This document shows, piece by piece, positions 56,017-64,000 of a stretch of DNA of 64,000 nt (the stretch's first letter is position 1; each line of letters begins with the position of its first letter). The stretch comes from Streptomyces cyaneus (lineage in GTDB: Bacteria > Actinomycetota > Actinomycetes > Streptomycetales > Streptomycetaceae), in contig NZ_RQJW01000003.1 of the NCBI RefSeq assembly GCF_004028635.1, positions 744,001-808,000 on the forward strand. Direction: 5' to 3'. Below the pieces are notes generated by a model, which saw only the letters and a program-made list of their open reading frames with translations, had not been told where the DNA came from and ran no database searches. Position numbers and translations under genes: made by a program.

Positions 56017-56688
56017 CTATGCGAAGCGTGTCCAGGCCGGGTCCCGCGGATGTGCCGGACCCTCCCACACCAGGGCCTGATCGACGAGACCGGGCACCTT
56101 CGTGTCCTGGCGTCCGTCCGCGTACTCCACGCCGCGGTTCTCGTACAGGGCATCGGCGACTTCGATGAGGTAGTCGGCAAACGACGGCCACACGCCCAGC
56201 TTGGGGATGCCGGCCTCTTCGAAGGTTCCGATCCGTCCGTAGCCGGGGCCTGGGGTGCAGTCCGTGAACAGCCCGTACAGACCGCTGCGGTCGGTCGCGG
56301 CGAAGGCCAGGTACCGCACCATGGGGTCGTCCGGCAAGCCGATCGTGTGAGGGCCTTCATCCCAGTAAGGCAGATGCTGCACCGGAGGGATCCCATGCTT
56401 CCTCGGCAACAGCCAGGCTGTTTCCTGTCCTTGCAGGGGGAGCCCGGTCTCGGGTTCGGGTGTCCAGCCGCAGTCACCGGGGTGACCCGTGCCGTTGCGG
56501 AGGCGGTAGAAGGCCTTGAGGCCCGGCGGGACGGTGAGGTCGAGTTCCTGCTCGACCTCACGGATGTCGGCCTCCGGGGCGGGCGGAGGAAGCATCCGGT
56601 AGGAGCGCGGAGCGTGCTGCTCCAGCCACTCCTCGATCCTCGCCCAGGCGCCCGCCACGGCCTGCTCCTGCTGCTGATCGCCCGTCAT
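56017..56688 (-). CDS. SMI1/KNR4 (SUKH) family protein
   Basis: 223 residues. The SMI1/KNR4 plan is visible: an N-terminal helix EQAVAGAWARIEEWLEQHAP, then EADIREVEQELDLTVPPGLK and AFYRLRNGTG, the last marking the conserved core. SUKH proteins often neutralise polymorphic toxins, but many actinobacterial members stand alone, as here; no toxin gene is adjacent. The start at 56688 has no good ribosome site. Confidence 0.85.
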   Translation of the reverse strand: MTGDQQQEQAVAGAWARIEEWLEQHAPRSYRMLPPPAPEADIREVEQELDLTVPPGLKAFYRLRNGTGHPGDCGWTPEPETGLPLQGQETAWLLPRKHGIPPVQHLPYWDEGPHTIGLPDDPMVRYLAFAATDRSGLYGLFTDCTPGPGYGRIGTFEEAGIPKLGVWPSFADYLIEVADALYENRGVEYADGRQDTKVPGLVDQALVWEGPAHPRDPAWTRFA

Positions 56689-56885
56689 ACCCGCGACCCT
56701 ACGGGTCTCATGCCGCTCTCCGGCCACAGGCATGTCAGCGATGTACCACCAGCAGACGAAGAACCTGCTGGCACGAACTCGCGTCCCGCGAAGTCCCTCC
56801 AGGACGCCACAGATACGGGCACTGCGAGATCTCATTGGCGAGCTAGTCAGCGGTGGGCTTCGGGATCGCCGGACAAGGCCGTCGC

Positions 56886-57202
56886 CTACGAAGCCTCGCC
56901 CGACGAGCCCAAAGGCCGGAGTTCAACGCTGCGTTGTCACCACCAAGTCATCACGGGAGGGGTGAAGGCTGGTGATGACGTGGCCTTTTAGTCAGCACCA
57001 AACCAGCACCGGAGCCAGCACCCTGCCGTCAAACTACGCCAAAATACGCACACCCGACCGACCTCGTTCGCCGCCAATCGAGCTCCTCGTTCGGGCATAG
57101 AGACCCCCCTGACCTAGAGGCCACGCTCACACTCCGACCGCGAACTATGTTGTCCCACCACATGTGCGCCTGGCCTGCGGATTCCTACGGTGTTCCGACA
57201 CG
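56886..57202. repeat. Interspersed repeat, copy C
   Basis: Its left block, from CCCAAAGGCCGGAGTTCAAC, repeats copy A (a 23-base stretch beginning AAGGCCGGAG is identical). Then come CACCAAGTCATCACGGGAG and a run of TCAGCACCAAACCAGCACC-type direct repeats. The right block CGAACTATGTTGTCCCACCA then CATGTGCGC is shared with A and B. It ends about 36 bases before the MHS transporter start and may carry its promoter. Confidence 0.7.
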
Positions 57203-57237
57203 AACCCGTCCCCACCGCACACGAGGAAGTGGCGCAC

Positions 57238-58641
57238 ATGGCCTCCGGAACCACCGCTCCCCCACCACCCGCGAACCTCCGTCGCATCGTCGCCGCCAGC
57301 CTCATCGGCACCACCATCGAGTGGTACGACTTCTTCCTCTACGGCTCCGCCGCCGCCCTCGTCTTCAACAGGCTGTTCTTCCCGGAATCCGACCCGCTCG
57401 TCGGCACACTCCTGTCCTTCCTGACGTACGCCGTCGGATTCGCGGCCCGGCCGCTGGGTGCTCTCGTCTTCGGGCATTACGGCGACCGGCTCGGCCGCAA
57501 GAAGCTGCTGGTGTTGAGTCTGCTGCTGATGGGTGGGGCGACCTTCGCGATCGGGCTGTTGCCGACGTACGCGACCATCGGGTCCGCCGCACCTGCGCTG
57601 CTGACCATGCTGCGCCTGGTGCAGGGCTTCGCGCTGGGTGGTGAGTGGGGCGGGGCCGTGCTGCTGGTGTCCGAGCACGGGGACGCGCGGCGGCGCGGCT
57701 TCTGGGCCTCGTGGCCGCAGACCGGCGCGCCTGCAGGGCAACTCCTGGCGACCGGCGTGCTGTCCCTGCTGACGGCCGTCCTGTCGGACAGCGCCTTCAA
57801 CACATGGGGCTGGCGCATACCGTTCCTGCTCTCGGGCGTACTGGTGATCGTCGGTTTGTGGATTCGTCTGTCCGTCGATGAATCACCCGTCTTCAAGCAG
57901 GCGTTGGCACAGGCGGAGGCACGCAAGGTCGCGCAGGCGGGCACGACTGCGAGCTCAGGCGCGGCCGAGAAGCTGCCGCTGGTCTCCGTGCTGCAGCACC
58001 ACTGGCGGGACGTGCTGGTCGCGATGGGCGCGCGCATGGCGGAGAACATCAGCTACTACGTGATCACCGCCTTCATCCTCGTCTACGCCACCACCTCGGC
58101 CGGCGTCTCCAAGCAGACCGCCCTCAATGCCGTACTGATCGCCTCCGCCGTGCACTTCGCCGTCATTCCGGGCTGGGGGGCGTTGTCCGACCGCGTCGGC
58201 CGCCGTCCCGTCTACCTGCTCGGCGCTGTCGGTGTCGGGCTGTGGATGTTCCCGTTCTTCTCGCTCATCGACACCGGTGGGTTCGGCAACCTGATCCTCG
58301 CCGTGACCGTGGGCCTTGTACTGCACGGCGCCATGTACGCGCCCCAGGCCGCCTTCTTCTCCGAGATGTTCGCGACCCGGATGCGCTACTCCGGTGCCTC
58401 CATCGGCGCCCAGTTCGCCTCGGTCGCGGCCGGCGCGCCCGCGCCGCTCATCGCCACCGCGCTGCTGTCCGACTACGGCAGCTCCACCCCGATCGCCCTG
58501 TACGTCATCGCCGCGGCCGTTGTGACGGTGATCGCGGTGGGCGCCGCCAAGGAGACCCGCCACCGGGACCTTGCCGAGGTCGAGTCCCCCGCGGACGCGG
58601 ACCCCGCGACGACCCGGGCGGCGGACGCGCGCACTGTCTGA
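57238..58641 (+). CDS. MHS-family metabolite:proton symporter
   Basis: 467 residues, 12 transmembrane segments. The MFS loop signature GHYGDRLGRKKLL (about residue 80) and IEWYDFFLYGSAAAL in helix 1 are typical of the metabolite:H+ symporter group that imports shikimate, alpha-ketoglutarate, proline/betaine and similar acids. GAGGAAG stands about ten bases before ATG at 57238. It converges on the PucR/3-hydroxybutyrate dehydrogenase unit, so a hydroxy- or keto-acid substrate is plausible but not shown. Interspersed repeat copy C lies directly upstream. Confidence 0.9.
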   Translation: MASGTTAPPPPANLRRIVAASLIGTTIEWYDFFLYGSAAALVFNRLFFPESDPLVGTLLSFLTYAVGFAARPLGALVFGHYGDRLGRKKLLVLSLLLMGGATFAIGLLPTYATIGSAAPALLTMLRLVQGFALGGEWGGAVLLVSEHGDARRRGFWASWPQTGAPAGQLLATGVLSLLTAVLSDSAFNTWGWRIPFLLSGVLVIVGLWIRLSVDESPVFKQALAQAEARKVAQAGTTASSGAAEKLPLVSVLQHHWRDVLVAMGARMAENISYYVITAFILVYATTSAGVSKQTALNAVLIASAVHFAVIPGWGALSDRVGRRPVYLLGAVGVGLWMFPFFSLIDTGGFGNLILAVTVGLVLHGAMYAPQAAFFSEMFATRMRYSGASIGAQFASVAAGAPAPLIATALLSDYGSSTPIALYVIAAAVVTVIAVGAAKETRHRDLAEVESPADADPATTRAADARTV

Positions 58642-58674
58642 CATCTGGCCGAACGACCAAACCCCTGGAACCAG

Positions 58675-58699
58675 CCCCCGTACGCCGTGCGTGCGGGGG
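58675..58699. terminator. Small hairpin between convergent MHS and PucR genes
   Basis: CCCCCGTACG and CGTGCGGGGG (58675-58684 and 58690-58699) pair over ten positions with one G-T pair; the loop is five bases. It fills the 58-bp gap between the two stop codons. Confidence 0.55.
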
Positions 58700-60661
58700 T
58701 CAGTGCTGTCCCGGCGACGACAACCGGTGCAGCCGCAGGGCCAGTTGGATCTCCAGCGCGCGGGCCGGGCTCTGCCAGTCGTCGCCGAGGAGGCGGCCGA
58801 CACGCTCCAGGCGCTGGGCGACCGTGTTCACATGGACGTGCAGTTCGTCCTTGGTACGCGCCGGGCTCATCCCGCAGGCAAAGTACGCGTCGAGGGTGCG
58901 CAGCAGGTCGGTGCCGCGCCGTTCGTCGTACGCGACGACCCGGCCGATCGTACGGTCGACGAAGCCCGCGATGTCCCGGTCCCCGGCCAGCAGCAGCCCC
59001 AGGAACCCGAAGTCCTCGGCGGCGGCACCGTCTCCGGAGCGCCCGAGCAGCCGCAGGGCTTCGAGGCAACGCCGGCCCTCCTCATAGGCGGCGGCGACGG
59101 CGTCCGGGTGGGCGGCCAACTCCCCCACCGGGGCGGAGGCGCCGACAGTGACCGCCTCATGGACGGCCGTGCCGAGCTGTCGGGCGGTGCGGCGGGCCAG
59201 GGCGCTGGCGGTGTCCCCCGCTTCGAGGGGCAGGAGCAGCACCGTGCCGCCGTCGCGGGCGGCGGCCAGGCCGTGCCGGGTCGCGGCGAGGTGGGACGCG
59301 GCGGACCACAGGCGTCTGCGGGCGGCCGCCTCCTGGTCGGCGTCGGCGGCAACGACGTCGAGGCGGGCGGCGAGCACGACATGCCCGGCGTCGAGGTCGG
59401 CGTCCAACCGCGCCGCGCGCTCGCGCAGCAGACGCGGGTCGCGGTCGCGGGCGTCGAGCAGGTCGTCCAACAGCTCGCCCCGGACGCGCTGTTCGGCCTC
59501 GGCGGCGGAGCGCCGGGCGAGGAGCAGCAGGGAGGTGACCATCGCGGCCCGCTCCAGAGTGCGTTGGTCGACGGGGTCGAGGCCGGGGTGGCCGTGCAGC
59601 ACGAGTGCGCCGAGCAGTTCGCCGCCTGCGGTCACCGCGGCGATCCAGTCGGCGTCGTGCCGTACCGCGTGGCCTTCGGCGCGGGATGTCTCCAGCGCTC
59701 TGGCAGGTGCGGCGGCGGCCTCTGCGAACTCGACCGTGCCGTCGAGGACTTCGGAGACCGCGGCGGCCACGTCGTGCACCCCGCCGCCGCGCAGCACGAG
59801 TTCGGCGAGCCGGTCGTGGACGTCCGAGGCCCGTTCGATGACTCCGCTGCGGTCCCGGATGATCTCGTTGGCCAGCTCCAGGTCGGCGAGGGCCGAGCGG
59901 GTCTCGGTGAGCAGGTTCGCGGTGTCGATGGCGGCCGCGGCGAGGGCGGCGAAGGAGCCGAGCAGCGCGATCTGCTCCCGCTCGAAGACCCGGGCGCGCC
60001 GGTCCGCCGCGAAGAGGACGCCGATCACGTGGTGCCCCAGCATCAGGGGCACCCCGAGGATGGCCACCAGCCCCTCGTCGCGCACGCCGGCGTCGATGGT
60101 GAGGGTGTGCTGGAAGCGGTCGTCCTTGAAGTAGTCGTCGGTGACATAGGGGCGGGCGGTCTGCGCGACGAGTCCGCCGAGGCCCTCGCCCATGCCGAGC
60201 CGCAGCTGCTGGAACCGGGCGGCGACCGAGCCTTCGGTCACCCTCATATAGGTGTCGCCCCTGGCCGGGTCGTTCAGGCTGAGATAGGCGACGTCCGTGC
60301 CGAGCAGCGACCGGGCGCGCTGCACGATCGCCTGCAGTACCGCGTCCAGGTCCCGGAGACCGGCCAGGTCATGGGCGGTCTCGAAGAGAGCCGACAGCTC
60401 GGCCTCCCGCCTGCGCCGCCCCTCCAGCTCGGAGCGCACGCGCAGCGCGAGCAGCTTGGCCTGTTCGAGGGCGACGATCCGCTCCGTCGGTCTGCCCTCG
60501 GCACGGGCGAGCAGCACCGGCTGCTCGTAGGCATCGGCGGACGCACCCCTGGCCAGCAGCTCGAGAAACGGCGTCTCGGCGCTGCTCAGGGGCGCTCCGG
60601 CAGCGGCGGAACGCGAGGCGGACTTCACGTGATCGCGGGACATGCCCACAGGATTGCTCAT
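58700..60661 (-). CDS. GAF-PucR regulator
   Basis: 653 residues. A coiled N-terminus is followed by a GAF sensor domain (about 90-240; LLGTDVAYLSLNDPARG, LRLGMGEGLGGLVAQTARPY), a GGDEF-like middle and the C-terminal PucR helix-turn-helix (ACGMSPARTKDELHVHVNTVAQRLERV). It is larger than the two PucR regulators at 36.9 and 41.3 kb. It follows the 3-hydroxybutyrate dehydrogenase gene by 57 bases on the same strand and probably regulates it and the convergent transporter. GCGGCGGTG precedes ATG at 60661; a start six codons later is possible. Confidence 0.9.
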   Translation of the reverse strand: MSNPVGMSRDHVKSASRSAAAGAPLSSAETPFLELLARGASADAYEQPVLLARAEGRPTERIVALEQAKLLALRVRSELEGRRRREAELSALFETAHDLAGLRDLDAVLQAIVQRARSLLGTDVAYLSLNDPARGDTYMRVTEGSVAARFQQLRLGMGEGLGGLVAQTARPYVTDDYFKDDRFQHTLTIDAGVRDEGLVAILGVPLMLGHHVIGVLFAADRRARVFEREQIALLGSFAALAAAAIDTANLLTETRSALADLELANEIIRDRSGVIERASDVHDRLAELVLRGGGVHDVAAAVSEVLDGTVEFAEAAAAPARALETSRAEGHAVRHDADWIAAVTAGGELLGALVLHGHPGLDPVDQRTLERAAMVTSLLLLARRSAAEAEQRVRGELLDDLLDARDRDPRLLRERAARLDADLDAGHVVLAARLDVVAADADQEAAARRRLWSAASHLAATRHGLAAARDGGTVLLLPLEAGDTASALARRTARQLGTAVHEAVTVGASAPVGELAAHPDAVAAAYEEGRRCLEALRLLGRSGDGAAAEDFGFLGLLLAGDRDIAGFVDRTIGRVVAYDERRGTDLLRTLDAYFACGMSPARTKDELHVHVNTVAQRLERVGRLLGDDWQSPARALEIQLALRLHRLSSPGQH

Positions 60662-60718
60662 CGCACCGCCGCCCCGTCAGCCCTGTGGATAACTCGGAAT
60701 TCCGTCCGCGCGCCCCGC

Positions 60719-61528
60719 TCAGTGCGCGGTCCAGCCACCATCGAGCACCAGCGACGTGCCGGTCACGAAGGACGCCTGCGAGCTGCACAGGTACGCCACG
60801 GCCTCCGCGACCTCCTCCGGTTCGATGAGCCGCTTGACCGCGCTGTCCTGCAGCAGCACCTCGGACAGCACCCGCTCCTCGGGGATACCGTGCGCCCGGG
60901 CCTGGTCGGCGATCTGCTTCTCGACCAGTGGGGTGCGCACATAGGCAGGGTTCACACAGTTCGAGGTGACTCCATGGGGTGCGCCCTCCAGGGCGGCAGT
61001 CTTGGAGAGTCCCTCCAGACCATGTTTGGCGGCCACATAGGCAGACTTGAAGGCCGAGGCGCGCAGCCCATGGACCGAGGACACATTGACGATCCGGCCC
61101 CAGCCCTGCCCATACATATGGGGCAGGGCACCACGGATGAGCCGGAACGGCGCCTCCAGCATCACGGTGAGCACGGTGTGGAAGACATCGGCCGGAAACT
61201 CCTCGATGGGGCGCACCAGTTGCAGCCCGGCGTTGTTGACGAGGATGTCGGTGCCTGCGGCGGCGAGTTCGGCGGCGTCCAGATCGGTGAGGTCGAGGAC
61301 GTGCGGTTCGACGGCGCCGGCGAGGCCCCGTGCCCGCTCGGCAAGCGCTTCCAAGCCCGCGGCGTCCCGGTCGACCGCTCTCACCTTGGCCCCTGCGGCC
61401 GCCAGCCGCAGCGCACAGGCACGGCCGATACCACCGGCCGCACCGGTGACGAGAGCGGTGCGGCCACCGAGGTCGAGCGGGGAGGCCAGGGACGAGCCGT
61501 GAGCCGGGTGGGTGTTGGGCGGGGTCAT
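60719..61528 (-). CDS. 3-hydroxybutyrate dehydrogenase (SDR family)
   Basis: 269 residues. Classical SDR motifs are TGAAGGIGRA, the NAD-type acidic DRDA, NNAGLQ, catalytic Ser in NVSSVHGL, and YVAAKHG for Tyr/Lys. Features such as QLVRPIEEFP, VTSNCVNPAYVRTPLVEKQI and DGGWTAH are those of bacterial D-3-hydroxybutyrate dehydrogenases, which interconvert 3-hydroxybutyrate and acetoacetate with NAD. No polyhydroxybutyrate genes are nearby; imported 3-hydroxybutyrate via the MHS symporter is a plausible source. Confidence 0.9.
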   Translation of the reverse strand: MTPPNTHPAHGSSLASPLDLGGRTALVTGAAGGIGRACALRLAAAGAKVRAVDRDAAGLEALAERARGLAGAVEPHVLDLTDLDAAELAAAGTDILVNNAGLQLVRPIEEFPADVFHTVLTVMLEAPFRLIRGALPHMYGQGWGRIVNVSSVHGLRASAFKSAYVAAKHGLEGLSKTAALEGAPHGVTSNCVNPAYVRTPLVEKQIADQARAHGIPEERVLSEVLLQDSAVKRLIEPEEVAEAVAYLCSSQASFVTGTSLVLDGGWTAH

Positions 61529-61582
61529 GGCTCGACCCTAGGCAGCACCCTCGCCAGCCCACATATGGTCACGACCCATACT

Positions 61583-62062
61583 TCAGTGCGAACTCATAGG
61601 TTCGAACCACGTGGGTTCATTGGACAGTGCCTGCTTGATCCGGAACAGCTGACGTTCGTCCATCACGGGCAGCGCGTCCACCTCGAACCAGCCGACCTGC
61701 AGCGATTCGTCGTCGTTCACCCGTGCCTCGCCGCCGACGGCCCGGCAGCGGAAGGTGATGTCCATGAACTGGCAGGTGTCGCCGTTGGGATAGGTGACCT
61801 CGTTCCCGGCTCGGACGAGGACCACCCGCTCGGCGACGCATCGGACGCCCGTCTCCTCGTACACCTCCCGCACGGCGGCGACCGCGGGCTGCTCGCCCGG
61901 CTCCGGGATGCCGTTGATCACCGTCCACTTGCCGTTGTCCGCGCGCTGCCCCAGCAGGATCCGCCCCTCGTCGTCGAAGACGACGGCGCTGACCCCGGGA
62001 AGCCACAGCAGTTGATGACCGGCCGAGGCCCGGATCGTACGAATGAAGTCAGGAGTAGCCAT
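61583..62062 (-). CDS. Nudix hydrolase
   Basis: 159 residues. The Nudix box is complete: G(x5)E(x7)REUxEExGU appears as GIPEPGE followed by REVYEETGV at about residues 51-73. Flanking strands WLPGVSAVVFDDEGRILLGQ and MDITFRCRAVGG fit an NTP- or ADP-ribose-type pyrophosphohydrolase; the substrate cannot be told. The next gene upstream on this strand is the apolipoprotein N-acyltransferase, and 3-hydroxybutyrate dehydrogenase follows. No clear ribosome site. Confidence 0.9.
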   Translation of the reverse strand: MATPDFIRTIRASAGHQLLWLPGVSAVVFDDEGRILLGQRADNGKWTVINGIPEPGEQPAVAAVREVYEETGVRCVAERVVLVRAGNEVTYPNGDTCQFMDITFRCRAVGGEARVNDDESLQVGWFEVDALPVMDERQLFRIKQALSNEPTWFEPMSSH

Positions 62063-62129
62063 GGCCCGACCCTAGCGGGCCATGGGCGGCGCCCCCGGCG
62101 AGTTCCGGGGGCGTGCGAGGGGCGTACGG

Positions 62130-63740
62130 CTACACGTCGCGGGTACGTCGCGCGCGCGTCCCGGCGCCGATCGCCCAGCCGAGGCCGCCCGCGGCGACGA
62201 GCACCAGGGCGATCTCCGGCAGGATGCCGAGCCGGGTGGCGGGCGTCTCGCTGGAGCGCAGCGGAACCTTCTGGACCAGCGAGTCGGCCACGAACATGCC
62301 CGTCTTCTGCGTGATCGTCCCGTCCGGCATGATGATCGCGCTGACGCCGCTGGTCACCGGGACGGTGACGGTTCGGCTGTGCTCGACGGCGCGGACGCGG
62401 GACATGGCGAGCTGCTGGTAGGTCATCTCGCTGCGGTCGAAGGTCGCGTTGTTGCTCGGCACGGAGATCATCTGCGCGCCGTCGGTGACCTCGGAGCGCA
62501 CGGTCCAGTCGAAGGCAGCTTCGTAGCAGGTGACGAGGCCGACCTTGGCGCCGTCCATGGTGAACACACCCGGCTCGCTGCCCCGGCTGAAGTCCTGGCG
62601 GACCATCGACGTCCAGTTCTCGTTGATCGCGCCGACGAGCGAGCGCAACGGCAGGTACTCGCCGAACGGCTGGATCTGCCGCTTGTCGTAGGTGTCGACG
62701 GGGCCCTTGACCGGGTCCCACAGAATCTGCTCGTTGAGCAGCTTGCCGTCCCGTTCGACGACGCCGCCGACGGAGATGGGCACGCCGATCGTCTTGGCGG
62801 CCGTGTCGATGACGGCGCGCGCGTCGGCGTTGGCGAAGGGGTCGATGTCGGAGGAGTTCTCCGGCCACAGCACGAAGTCGGGCTGTGGGACCTTGCCCGC
62901 CTTGACCTCCGCGGCCAGACGCTCCGTCTCGCGCGCGTGGTAGTCCAGTACGGCTCGTCGCTGGGAGTTGAAGTCCAGTCCGGCGCGCGGCACATTGCCC
63001 TGGATGACCGCCACGGTCGCGGTGCCCTTCTCGGCCTTGTCGCTGACCAGCGGTCGTGCGGCCACGGCGCCCACCACCGGTACGGCCACGCTCAGCAGAG
63101 CGACCGCCGCAGCGGATCGCTGAACGGCCCGCGTGCGGCGCGCCTCGACTGCCAGGCGTACCACCTCGTACAGACCGAAGCCGCAGAGAACGACCGCAAA
63201 GCCGAGCACCGGGGTGCCGCCCACCGCGGCGAGCGGCAGGAAGACGCCGTCGGCCTGGCCGAACGCGATCTTGCCCCAGGGGAAGCCGTTGAACGGCGCA
63301 CGCGCGCGTGCCGCTTCTCCGGCGATCCACAGCGCCGCCGCCCACACCGGCCAGCCCGGCAGCTTCGACACCGCGGCCACTCCCGCACCCACCAGCGCGA
63401 CGAAGACCGCCTCGATCGCGACGAGCGCGAGCCAGGGGCCGGGGCCGACCTCCACACCGGTCCACACCAGCAGCGGCAGCAGGAAGCCGAGGCCGAAGAG
63501 ATAGCCGAGGCCCAGGCCCGCCTTCCAACCACGGCCGCGCAGCACCCAGCCGAAGACGGCGAAGGCCGGCAGGGACAGCCACCACAAGGTGCGCGGCGGG
63601 AAGCTGACGTAGAGCAGCACTCCGGAGAGCGCCGCGGCGAGGGCCGGAACCAGGCGCACGAGGCGTGCCGCGCGCGAGGCGGGCGCGATCTGCGGCTGCA
63701 GCTGGTCCGACTCGCCCACGGAAGTTGCGGTGACGGTCAC
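62130..63740 (-). CDS. lnt: Apolipoprotein N-acyltransferase
   Basis: 536 residues. An N-terminal bundle of about six to seven membrane helices (residues 25-210) is followed by a nitrilase-type periplasmic domain with the Glu-Lys-Cys triad: Glu in LWPENSSD, Lys in YDKRQIQPFGEYLP, Cys in GLVTCYEAAF. A final helix LPEIALVLVAAGGLGWA precedes a basic tail. It transfers a third acyl chain to the N-terminal cysteine of lipoproteins. GTG at 63740 is chosen because the family N-terminus follows, and a TACACT box six bases before it suggests a leaderless message. Confidence 0.92.
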   Translation of the reverse strand: MTVTATSVGESDQLQPQIAPASRAARLVRLVPALAAALSGVLLYVSFPPRTLWWLSLPAFAVFGWVLRGRGWKAGLGLGYLFGLGFLLPLLVWTGVEVGPGPWLALVAIEAVFVALVGAGVAAVSKLPGWPVWAAALWIAGEAARARAPFNGFPWGKIAFGQADGVFLPLAAVGGTPVLGFAVVLCGFGLYEVVRLAVEARRTRAVQRSAAAVALLSVAVPVVGAVAARPLVSDKAEKGTATVAVIQGNVPRAGLDFNSQRRAVLDYHARETERLAAEVKAGKVPQPDFVLWPENSSDIDPFANADARAVIDTAAKTIGVPISVGGVVERDGKLLNEQILWDPVKGPVDTYDKRQIQPFGEYLPLRSLVGAINENWTSMVRQDFSRGSEPGVFTMDGAKVGLVTCYEAAFDWTVRSEVTDGAQMISVPSNNATFDRSEMTYQQLAMSRVRAVEHSRTVTVPVTSGVSAIIMPDGTITQKTGMFVADSLVQKVPLRSSETPATRLGILPEIALVLVAAGGLGWAIGAGTRARRTRDV

Positions 63741-63752
63741 TCCGGGAGTGTA
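63741..63752 (-). promoter_or_regulatory. Putative -10 box abutting the lnt start
   Basis: On the minus strand TACACT then six bases and GTG. With the -10 hexamer this close, transcription would begin at or next to the start codon, giving a leaderless mRNA. No good -35 box is recognised and no ribosome site with correct spacing exists. Confidence 0.4.
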
Positions 63753-64000
63753 CGGCGGTTGACCTCGGCACCGACAGCGCGGTCCGGTAGGGGCAGGGGC
63801 TCCCACGTGGGCGCATGCGCCCTTCGGGTCCACGGCAAGGTCCCCTGCGATCCCGGTCCCGCGCGGAAGGCGCCACCGCGACGTCATCGGCCGACACTCC
63901 TCCGCGCGCGGACCCCGACGCCGCCCCCGCAGCACTCGGCCGACTCCCTGACCCTGAGGTGACGCATCGTTCCTGCACGACACGTCCACAAATCGGCCAT

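Noticed and set aside
58571..62314. 1247-codon plus-strand open frame
   Set aside because: It runs antisense through the GAF-PucR, 3-hydroxybutyrate dehydrogenase and Nudix genes; glycine/arginine-rich translation with no motifs is typical GC-rich shadow.

Overview
The window is very GC-rich actinomycete DNA and looks like a Streptomyces chromosome. The signs are G/C-ending codons, frequent GTG starts, AGGAGG-type ribosome sites, a complete 'conservon' (sensor kinase, roadblock, DUF742, GTPase) with its CYP157/CYP154 P450 pair, and TTA codons in a single gene. The many gene remnants and the small secreted proteins fit an accessory or arm region better than a core region. No tRNA, rRNA, CRISPR array, phage or intact insertion sequence was seen.

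Layout. 0-3.6 kb: partial SDR, ArsR remnant, MFS exporter, transposase remnant and a small hypothetical gene. 3.7-10.4 kb: CYP154 with two TTA codons, converging on the conservon operon cvnA-B-C-D-CYP157, with a divergent AraC regulator. 10.4-14 kb: zinc-dependent formaldehyde dehydrogenase followed by a YdeP/FdhF-type molybdopterin oxidoreductase, a plausible formaldehyde to formate to CO2 route with a strong hairpin between the genes. 14.2-16.2 kb: LuxR regulator with an early stop codon, a small secreted protein and a DNA-glycosylase tail. 16.3-21.4 kb: acyl-CoA synthetase plus a single-chain biotin carboxylase/BCCP/carboxyltransferase, behind a TetR-type palindrome. 22.3-24.2 kb: two tandem secreted RTX-repeat proteins and a fragment of a third secreted protein. 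24.5-29.3 kb: DUF6325, SHOCT, chloride-channel remnant, YihY membrane protein and a membrane PP2C phosphatase. 29.5-33 kb: a 1166-residue hybrid histidine kinase/REC/GAF/PP2C protein.

34.6-38 kb: DesA3-like acyl-CoA desaturase and its ferredoxin-reductase partner, divergent from a PucR regulator. 38.6-41 kb: redox-site-less thioredoxin-like protein, ricin-lectin remnant and a membrane-anchored peptidoglycan-binding protein. 41.3-53.8 kb: a long minus-strand catabolic region: PucR regulator, FAD oxidoreductase, DUF3556 membrane protein, acyl-CoA ligase, a 26-27-nt minisatellite, acyl-CoA dehydrogenase, 3-hydroxyacyl-CoA dehydrogenase, acetoacetate-decarboxylase-like protein, enoyl-CoA hydratase, class III CoA-transferase and LysR regulator. 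It reads as a beta-oxidation-like route for an unknown acid, with no thiolase. 54-57 kb: catalase-family protein, NucA/NucB-nuclease remnant and SMI1/KNR4 protein. 57.2-63.7 kb: MHS symporter, GAF-PucR regulator, 3-hydroxybutyrate dehydrogenase, Nudix hydrolase and apolipoprotein N-acyltransferase.

The strongest leads for something undescribed are the 42-53 kb catabolic cluster (its decarboxylase keeps Lys115 but not Lys116), the conservon/P450 pair with bldA-type control of one member, and a three-copy interspersed repeat (about 33.8, 39.0 and 57.0 kb) that no gene explains.
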